Shown here: positions 55,638 through 64,000 of the stretch, piece by piece
Position numbering within the stretch: position 1 is the first letter of the stretch
How the letters are laid out: each line of letters opens with the position of its first letter
DNA from: Megaleporinus macrocephalus
Lineage: Eukaryota; Chordata; Actinopteri; Characiformes; Anostomidae
Assembly (NCBI GenBank): GCA_021613375.1
Contig: CM038704.1
Location: 31,558,582 to 31,622,581 of the forward strand
DNA: 64,000 nt
Reading direction: 5' to 3'
Position numbers and translations under genes: made by a program
The notes under the pieces: model-generated
What the model saw: only the letters and a program-made list of their open reading frames with translations
Databases searched by the model: none
What the model was told of the DNA's origin: nothing

Positions 55638-58135
55638 CTGGAACAGAAAAGAACAAACATTAGCCCTACAATTAGTTAAGTCTGGCTTTCTAAAAACAAA
55701 CCAAAAAAAAAAAAAATATATACAACATAATGATATACAACATAAAACAAATTACAAACAAACAAACCAAATAAGTAAATGTACAGCTGAAGATTGCACT
55801 TCCAACCAAGACAGAACCAGAAATTCAGACTATGGAAACCAGTGAGAGCAGAGTGATGTTTATCAACAAAGTCCTGTTTAGCCCAGATTAATCCTGCTTT
55901 AATACACAAGAGCTGCAATCACTTCACAAGATCACACAGGCAGCCATTCTCTTTTTCATTAGCTGTTTTTCCCTGCAAAATGCTAAAAGAATGTGGCTGC
56001 CCATGTAGGGTAACCCTAAAGGCTTATGGTAAAGAAAAAAACAAATATCAGACCGGGGCTGATTTGTTCATTTGACAGCAGTACATATGCAAAGAAAACA
56101 GTGACTTTCCAGACTGGGACCAATTTACATGCTCAAATAGCCCATGAGTAACCTCAAGTATCCCTCTCCCCTAATGCTATTGTCAATCACAGATTGTTGC
56201 AGCATGATAATTACACATAACTGGACAACAGTATTGCACATAATTTCCAAACGCCTACTCTAAACAGCATTAGTACGTCGTACCAACACATCACCATTGT
56301 TAAGTCATCAACTTGCCTTAAGCAAAATGTGGTGCACTGAAATCATTAAACATTTATAAGCAGTACAAAAGTTTGATTTAGCACCAACACCTTCTAATAA
56401 GACTTAAGTAGTCATTCAAAAATTCAGTGTAGGGCTTAATGGAGTATGAAAGGGTCAACAAGCCCACAGGACTAGATGGCACAGTACAACGTCAATTCAC
56501 AACTGCAAATAAAAAGCCACTGAAACTGGAAAGCATGGTTTCAGTTTCTGTACCTTTTTCACACCATTACGCCTGCTGAGTATAGACAGTCTCCTAAAAA
56601 TAACTAAGCAAGCCAATCTTTCCTGAACACGTACTGAACATAAAATCAGGGAGGAAACGCTTGCTTAGCGAGACCTAGTTCTGACACAGACATAGAAATC
56701 TTAAGTACTGTACAATACCAATCCAAATGTTTATAATTTATCCAATTTATTCACTTATTTTTATAAGATCTATGGAGGTCGGTTTGTTTACAAAATTATA
56801 CTACATGTATGTTTTTTGTTCAGCCTTCTAGTCATACTGTGTCTCCCCTTAAGAGACATTGTTATTTACTGTCACAGTCATCACCTACATCGTCCTCAAA
56901 TGTACTGTGCACTTCTAGCTCTACTGCACTGGTCCTGCTATCTTGGTTTCAGCAATCTCAGCTTTCTCTCTCCCTCACTGGACTGATTGTACAATTCATC
57001 TGCTTTTTCTTTCACTACTGTTTGTAATAGTAATTTTACATAAAATTAACATTAACATAATGGCTGAGATTATCATTTCACTGTCGATTTACTTCAATAT
57101 TTAAATATTTATTTAGCTTCTCTTGCTGACAGTCAAATCCCAGTTTTCCACTCACTACTCACACAATGAACACACACCAGGCTACCTATGCTGCCTTGTT
57201 TTAAACTCCTCATACAATCTCATCTTAAAACAAGCCAACTGATCTTATAGCAAATGAGTTTATGGTGTTCTAATAATTAAGTATACTTTCTAACTGAGCC
57301 CTTTGAGGCAACATGCTTGCCAACATTATGTGAGCCCCTTACTGGCTCTTGTAGCAAGTTAACTTTAAATTCAGCAGTTTTTCAAACAAACAAAGACACA
57401 GAACACATAACGTCCAACATAACGTCCAATTTGTTATTTTCTTATCTCATCAGCTATACTTATAATTGTAATAATTAATGAATGGATATTTGAGTCAGAG
57501 AACTCTGATAAGTAATAAAGTCTGTTTTTTTATTTTGTTGTTCCCCCCTAAAAAAAAAAAAAATCATGCAATAACAATCAGTAGCTGAATGTGTTGAATG
57601 TATGAGCTGTATTTTGACTGGCTGTTAAAAACGCACTGCATAATTTCATAGAAATGGTGAAATCTTTGTAAGTAGCTGGTTGCAGCTGCTTGTACTTTTA
57701 ACAAGTGACAACAAAGAAAAGTGACCAGAAATTGTGTGTAAAACGACTTTATTAAATGTAAAATCATTTTTCAATTATTCAATTATTCAATAATCAATTA
57801 TTTCTACTTTCCTACATGATTTACCATTTTCTGAATAGCCGGCCCACTGAAGCACCACTGTAGAGACCCACGTTCTGAACAGGTTCAGACTACTACAGAA
57901 GCAATAAGGGTCTGTTCCATACCCAAAATCCCACTTTCACCAAACAGGGCCTGAACTGCATGTATGCCACATATGTTTGGTTAGTGTGAGGGCAATTAAG
58001 TGAAATCATGCACACTGAGCTTTTTGCAAACTGCACTGGGACATGTTTTTACCTTTTCCTCTCAATTTAGGAGTGAAGCAGCCATCGTTCTCTCTCCAAA
58101 CCAAAAAGCATGTCATAGGACGGCTGTTAATTGAT

Positions 58136-58136
<1 letters not shown>

Positions 58137-58227
<91 letters not shown>
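58137..58227. repeat. (TA)n microsatellite, about 45 units
   Basis: 91 bp of alternating TA/AT. Poly-(Tyr-Ile) frames across it are artefacts. Confidence 0.95.
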
Positions 58228-58230
<3 letters not shown>

Positions 58231-58689
58231 TGACATACTGGCACTCCAGGGGCTAAAAAAAAAAGTTAAAAGAACTTAAAGGGTTACTCACTCACTTATA
58301 TACTTTCAACTCAAGTTTAAAACAGTGGTTCTCAAACTGTTTAAGTCCTGAAACCCCACAGTCATTTAAATATATGGTGCATGTGACTGTTCTTGCAATC
58401 AGAAGGCAAGAATTATTTCAAGTAATATAACTTGGTAATTAAATTGGTTACCTGCCTGTCCACCTTCCTATCACCCTCATGCTGTTGCACATGTACACAT
58501 TTCCACATGTGTGTACAAACATACAATGTACAAGCGCTGCTGCCAGCTAGAAGAATGGCTGAGAAACTTGCAACTACCGGCAGTGCTAAACAAACATAGA
58601 CAAGAAAAAGAGAGAGCAAAGGCTGTCTCTTTCCAGTGGTGGAGCTAGAGGACACAATGGCCTGAAAACTAATGAAATGTGATAGTTGA

Positions 58690-59068
58690 GGAGTGTAAGA
58701 GCATACTCACAGTAGGCCCGGTTTGTTTGTTGTGTGCTGGGGCCCAGTTATCCCCCCTCCCCCCTCCCCCGCTGGCCTGCACTCACATTGCCTTTATCAT
58801 CAATCCGCGCCCGAGCACGCTTACGTCATCAAAACGCGACTTTTTTTTGGAAGAAAAGAGCGCTCGCACAACATGATGGAGTTCATGATTGCTTAACATG
58901 AGCGTCGCATCACTGATGTCATGTTTGAGTTCCAGCAAAATGAACCAATCACACGAGGCTCCAAGCGGGCCCGGCACAGATAGCGCTCACACTAGAAGCG
59001 AACCGAGCCTGAGTCCAAGCGAATCGGGCCCAGATCACAGAGCCTAGTGTGAGTATGCCCTTAAACAC
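58690..59068. mobile_element. Terminal-inverted-repeat element (MITE)
   Basis: The left end gagtgtaagagcatactcac is repeated inverted at the right end (gagtatgcccttaaacactc), extending through a shared agtaggc/gcctagt. The arms are about 27 bp with a small indel. The interior is GC-rich with a C run near 58750 and no transposase. Superfamily not settled. Confidence 0.65.
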
Positions 59069-59239
59069 TCTGTCTTTGCGTGACTAGTAAAGCCGTGTGC
59101 ACGTTCATGTGTGTTTGGGGGAGTGGCTTTAGAAGGAGGGCTAAAAGGTAGGGGGTGGGACTTTTCTGACTGGATTTTTAGCTGCAAAGACCCTTCATGC
59201 TTCTTGTACACACACATACACATATCACAAAGATGAACA

Positions 59240-60010
59240 AGTAGTGCCAGGCGGTATACCAGTTCATCCAGTAAACCGTTTTTCATATACCGCCATAACG
59301 TAACATAGCTAAAAAAAATAGCATCAACAGGCAGCAGGAAGCTGCAGAGCACTGTGTGAAATGGCACCACCACGCGGCATACAGGGTACAGCTCGCTAGC
59401 CAGCCAGGTAGCATAACAGTTCGTTAGCTATGAGCCGGGAGAAGCTCTGTCGCTTTTGTAGATTAAGGAACAGAAAGTGAGGACAAGGAAAGTAAGACTG
59501 GAAGTGTAAAAGAAGGATGTACAATCAGTAAGTTGCTAGTGTTAACACCAGCGACAACAGCAGCTCCACAAACTTTACAATATACAGTCTTTTGATCTGC
59601 GTCAGATATTGTAAAGTTTGTGGAGCTGTTGTTGTCGCTGGTGTTAACACTAGCAACTTACTCCATCACCTCAGCAAAAAACATGTGCTGGGATACCAAG
59701 AACGTATGTGATTACGGTCGTTGAACTCGACGGTGTTACCCTGTAGCACCAGTGAAACAGTTAAACCAAAGAGTCAGAAATCACTTGAAGAGCCATTTTC
59801 CCGAGGCACTGAATACAACAGGAACTGCAAGCGGTGGAGAGACATTACTAACGCAGTAACAATCCACCTATGCAAGAACAATATCTAAAAGGTCACACTA
59901 CAGAAAGTCTAGGAAGACGGGTTCAGAGCAGTGATTAAAATGCTGGATTGGAGGTATGTCTTACTGGGACGAAAACACTTCAGCCAAAATGCTATCCCAA
60001 CATTACACCA
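59240..60010 (+). pseudogene. hAT (ZBED-type) transposase remnant
   Basis: It opens with ggcggtatacc and its inverse ataccgcc (59250-59294), usual for this fish hAT family. The plus strand then encodes a BED zinc finger (YCKVCGAVVVAGVNTSNLLH then HLSKKH, about 59607-59685) and, further on, KRWRDITNAVTIHLCKN and FRAVIKMLDWRYVLLGRKHF then SQNAIP, matching the ZBED-like transposase core. Stops and indels break it. Confidence 0.75.
59527..59662. repeat. 57-bp inverted repeat with 22-bp loop
   Basis: Arms 59527-59583 and 59606-59662 are reverse complements at 56 of 57 positions. The right arm is BED zinc-finger coding sequence of the hAT remnant; the left arm is an inverted copy of it. Confidence 0.92.
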
Positions 60011-60324
60011 ACACCACTGAAACAAACTAGAAACAGAGCTACATACAGTCGCCACTTTTTCAACAACAATCCTGTGTAATTTTGTGGGGCAAAGTAAACC
60101 CTATAGTAATGAAAGCCTTTATTTAAAACCTTAATGGTTTATATTCTTCATACAGCTCATAAATTAAAAATCAAAATCAAATAAAATAAAAATCAGGCTC
60201 CTTTAAAATATAATATTCTGATGTAATGAGACTTCATACCAGATACGTGGCAAAGATAACATTTAGCACACCAACATTTAGTAAACCAACAATAACCCTA
60301 AATGACCACTACAAACTCCAATGT

Positions 60325-60610
60325 GTTAAAGCCCCTGGAAATGGGGGAGTTCTTTTTCTAATTAAGCTAATCTTGTTCTTCTTGGCGCAAATATAAATAT
60401 ATAAAGTATGTCTTATAAATACCTTCACTAAACAAATACATCTCTGTCCATTAGCATTGTGATGAGTGGGTGGTCCTACAAGTAGTCAGCTTACCGTAAG
60501 CATAACCCTGAGCCATCACAAAGCCAACATGGCTCCACTGTAAAGCTAATATAGTAGGCATCTTAGATAGAAAGCAGGCTAGCTTGCTAGCTACCTGCAT
60601 GTTTAGCACT
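60325..60610 (+). repeat. Dispersed repeat, copy 2 of 2
   Basis: Starts gttaaagcccctggaaa; same orientation and word order as 50105-50400, with moderate divergence. Confidence 0.6.
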
Positions 60611-60904
60611 TGAGGTTTGTTCACCCAGCTAAAGTTATTCCAGCATTCCATGGATATGCATTCCTTGGATGCTCATCCAGCTGGTCAAAGCTTTGCCTTA
60701 AAAGGTCCCGTCACATAAAAACAAATGTTTAGTCATGGACTCGTTTAGCGGTGCTGTGCAGAACAGGACAGAGCCCATTTCACGGAAGAGCTTCAGTAAC
60801 CACACTGAGAAGGATGCAGCTGAACCTGCTCACCCTCTTCTCTCATATGAAGAAGAAACCTCTGACCACAATATTGCAAAACATGACCAAAACTAGGTTT
60901 TCAC

Positions 60905-61294
60905 TAGAGATTGACCATACAGGTTTTTTGAGACACATTGATTTTACAGATGTTACAGAACGCCTGGATGAGTCTGTGTCACATGCGGTAAAACAATGCC
61001 AGACGGACAATGTTTTCGATCAGTGCATGCTGTGCCATAACCTGCTCTCGCGCGGCCACTACTTTAGTCAGTCCGTCGAAAATGAAACGGTATGTAGCGG
61101 TTCAGATAGGAATTGCAGGGAGCTGGCTGGAGGGGGTTTTACGGATGGCTCCTCTTCCTGGATGAAACGCTAGCTGTAGATACAGAAATTAGACTCATTT
61201 GTTTAACGCCATCGATCAGCTCTTGGGATCGGCTAAACTGGAGAAATATCGGCTGATCACATATTTTGATTAAAAATCGATCCTTCCATCTCTA
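60905..61294. mobile_element. hAT MITE with 8-bp target duplications
   Basis: The 390-bp element begins TAGAGATTG and ends CCATCTCTA (terminal inverted repeats TAGAGATnG). It is flanked by identical GTTTTCAC at 60897-60904 and 61295-61302. Eight-bp duplications and TAG-starting termini are hallmarks of hAT elements. The right subterminal region has atcggctgatcac and aaaaatcgatcc motifs common in fish hAT copies. No transposase inside. Confidence 0.82.
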
Positions 61295-62034
61295 GTTTTC
61301 ACCATAATCTGTATTGTGACCTGTTGCTTTAATTCAGGCACTGCGTACACCGCCACTACCATAAACCCTGATTCTTGTCACATGCTGTGCCGTTACGTTC
61401 AGTATGTATACACGGGCTGGGGACTCAATAATCCTAAAGATCAAATTCAAAACTGTAATTTAGTGTAATCTAGAAAAAACAGCTCGTCTGTATCAGGGCT
61501 GTATGTGCTGCAATGGCAACACAAACAAAACAGCTTGTATATGAGAGATAGAAGTAATCAGCTGCTGTTTTTGTACTTTTACAAAATGTATGTAAATTTA
61601 AATTAATGCCCAAACACACAGTACTTTATGGTATATGTTTATGGGCTTTTCATACGAGTCAGTAATGGAGGGAGTCTCAACGATGGAGGGCTGGCAGTTA
61701 TGCATGTTCACTGTAATATTAAGGCCACGCCCAGACCGTTCCACCCAACTTCCATTTAACTTTGCTTGATGTTTGACACGCAAGTTCAGAATTATACAAA
61801 AATAATAAATAAATAAAAATAAATATATTTCATTTATATATAGAATTTAAAATCTGCTCTCAGAGGCTTAAAGGTTTACTTTTTAGACGATCCTTTAGAG
61901 GCACACGTCAAGTGTTTTGCTGTTTGGGTCTTCATGCTCAGCAAAAGCGGTAATTATTGTATCAGGAATAGGAAAAAGCTAAGCTCATCATTTTATTGGC
62001 TCATCATTATTATTTAGAATTATTTTATCATGCT

Positions 62035-62256
62035 GTTTGCACACAGCGAAATTTGACCTCTGCATTTAACCCATCAATGCAATGAAACACCCACATACAC
62101 ACACACGTGAACATACACATTAGGAGTGGTCGCACCTGGGGAGCAGTTGGGGTTAGGTGCCTTGCTTCAGTCATGTCCTGCTGGTCCCGGGGATCAAACC
62201 AGCGACCTTCCGGTCACAAGACCGGATCCCTAACCTTCAGGCCACGACTGCCCACA
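62035..62256 (-). mobile_element. tRNA-derived SINE
   Basis: On the minus strand it starts gtgggcagtcgtggcctgaa (box A region) and carries a box B-like GGTCGCTGGTTTGATCCC; the rest, gaccagcaggacatgactga then ggcacctaacccc, is a widespread fish SINE body. It ends in a CA-rich tail near 62100 followed by a short gatttaatgcagaggtca-like segment. Confidence 0.75.
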
Positions 62257-62689
62257 CTTTGCATGTTTAAAGAGAAATAAAAATGGATGGATAATCCATT
62301 TATCCATTATTAGATTTACCAGCCCCAACCAGCTAATAAGCTAATGGCTCAGTACTAATTACAGCAGTTACAAAATCATCTCACTACAACCAACTAAATC
62401 ACATCTGTGAAAATGAAACTAACACACACCAACAAGGATAAAAAACAACACTATAGTGTACAATAACCAGATCGTCTGAAGTAGGGTGTAAGCAGCCAGC
62501 ATCCAAGGTACCAATACTGAAGTGTTCTACCTTTTACCCTTTTCTTTCAAGATTCGTCATTTTTTTTTTACTTGTGGTGCACCTCAGAAAGCTATCCCAT
62601 ACTTGGATCTACTCTCTTTCTAACTGCCTCTCCTCCTTTTTTTACAGCTGCACGGGGCCTGACTGGTACTAAGCACTGGCTACCATCAA

Positions 62690-62945
62690 AATATAGAGTT
62701 AAATTTAAAGCTTAGCATGGCTTGGCTCCAGTTTACATCTCGGACCTCCTCTGCTTCCTCATAAGCCCTACGGTTGACCACCCAATTGTTTTTAGCCATT
62801 CTTTGCACTAGGATAAGGTTTAAAGGTGACTGGGCCTTTTCTGTTGCTGCCCAAAGACTCTGGAACAGTGTTTCGCATTTCATAAAGGAATCTCCCACAC
62901 GGGATATTTTTAAGTTCAATTTGAGTCCTTCTAAAAGATTATGCA
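62690..62945 (+). mobile_element. LINE 3' end fragment
   Basis: RIRFKGDWAFSVAAQRLWNS then VSHFIKESPTRDIFKF is the C-terminal end of fish non-LTR retrotransposon proteins (pattern GDRAF.VAAP.LWNSLP). Upstream, gcttggctccagtttacatc matches the GLAP.YI block out of frame. Confidence 0.7.
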
Positions 62946-64000
62946 TTCAATCATCATCTAACAACAACAACAAAGCTTTCTAAGAACTGTTTAAAAATAG
63001 GTGTGGTTCAACTGCTGGTCAGAGCACAGAGAGACAGAAGTGAACTTTCTGCACTTTTAAATCATAAAAGCAGCAGCAGTCAGTTTGCAGGCAAGCGTGA
63101 GGGTCTTTCACTGGAAAACTGACAGCAAACACTAAAAAGATGACAAAATGTCAACCACTGAAAAATTACAGCATATCATCCACATTTAAAGGAGTTCAAA
63201 TAAAGTTACTCCACAAAAAAAAACTAACCAACACAGCACAACTGTGAACTAAACCATGTCCCTGGAAGTGAAACCAACTTAAATACAGCAAATAACAAGG
63301 ATCACATAATAAAGGATACGTCAATCACACACAGACAAACACACACTAACAGAAGATTAACTGAATGCAGCGCGAGTGAGGAAACCTACTTAGACCTACG
63401 TTTCTCCTAAACATGCCGCATGCTGAACGGCCTGGAGCGCAACTATGAGATCCTATTAAAGCATATCTGCTACATACTGGACGTTACAAAAGTCCTACTC
63501 ACTGACTTGCATGTGCGAATGAACTGGATACTACAAACATGAGCCACATATAGTATATTTACACATACTGACACAGCATCATTCAGATCCTAGTCACAAC
63601 ATCCAAAAAACTTATCCATAATAAATGTTTGTACTGACATTTTAAACATGGCTCTCCCTAACCTCTCTAATGCTTTTATGGCTGAATGCAATCAAATAAG
63701 AGTTTTTTGCTGCAGTAAAGAAAGGGCCAAACTCCGCATTACCACCCTGAACTTTAGCAGAAATGCTAGAGGACCTGGTGCTGTTTGCAAATTTAATTAA
63801 CTGCACTTTCTTTTGACACAAGTCTTGTGTCCCATGTGCTTCTTTGAAGTGATGTAGCTGTTTAAACGTTACCAATACCCAATTTGTTTTAATCAGCCAT
63901 GCGGTAATCAAACTCTTTAGCAAAGAGGCTGTTTAAGAAAATGCCATACATACAGTATGATGAAACACGAAAGGGCCATTTAACTAACATGCACAGCGAT

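Larger units (their letters stand above)
55638..64000. other. kdm6a upstream intron (partial), transposon-rich
   Basis: At least 8.4 kb with no further kdm6a exon. The elements in it are listed separately; 55638-58136 and 63000-64000 hold nothing that I can identify. Confidence 0.7.

Noticed and set aside
58006..58279. Tyr-Ile repeat frames on both strands
   Set aside because: Direct translation of the (TA)n tract.
60751..61173. 140-codon plus-strand frame
   Set aside because: It crosses the left boundary of the hAT MITE, so it is a chance frame joining unrelated DNA.

Overview
This window is vertebrate nuclear DNA: long introns, no operon-like packing, many microsatellites, and interspersed repeats of the Tc1/mariner, hAT, LINE and tRNA-SINE kinds typical of ray-finned fish. 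The repeat set looks like an otophysan teleost (characin/catfish type), but that is inferred from repeat flavour only.

One gene is certain: the teleost orthologue of KDM6A/UTX, the histone H3K27me2/3 demethylase of the MLL3/4 (COMPASS-like) complexes. It lies on the minus strand. I placed 27 coding exons between 55637 and 25952, all with GT..AG borders and matching phases. They add up to 1327 codons plus a stop. The window starts inside the gene at the TPR array; the first one or two exons (start codon and about the first 74 residues) must lie beyond 64000. Exons 1-10 encode the TPR array, 11-17 a long Ser/Pro/Gln-rich linker with a basic KRKR exon, 18-21 the pre-JmjC region, 22-24 the JmjC core with all Fe(II) and 2-oxoglutarate ligands, and 25-27 the helical/zinc-binding C-terminus. 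The 3' UTR probably runs to about 24.95 kb.

From 1 to about 24.9 kb there is no gene I can prove. This part holds transposon remnants (a Tc1/mariner MITE at 1.7-2.1 kb, an inverted-repeat MITE at 5.3-5.5 kb, Tc1/mariner transposase fragments at 6.1-6.6 and 13.35-13.85 kb), an 84-bp perfect palindrome at 3.1-3.2 kb, and a CpG-rich promoter-like block at about 17.4-18.6 kb. Exon-like pieces flank the CpG block on both strands, so a neighbouring transcription unit is likely but its direction is unresolved.

From 55.6 to 64 kb the sequence is intron upstream of the first exon seen here, and it is a transposon cluster: a terminal-inverted-repeat element, a hAT/ZBED-type transposase remnant containing a 57-bp inverted duplication of its BED zinc finger, a hAT MITE with perfect 8-bp target duplications, a tRNA-derived SINE and a LINE tail. 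Other introns hold a decayed THAP-domain gene, a 28-bp minisatellite and long dinucleotide tracts. I saw no CRISPR array, tRNA gene or rRNA gene, and no convincing new multi-gene system.
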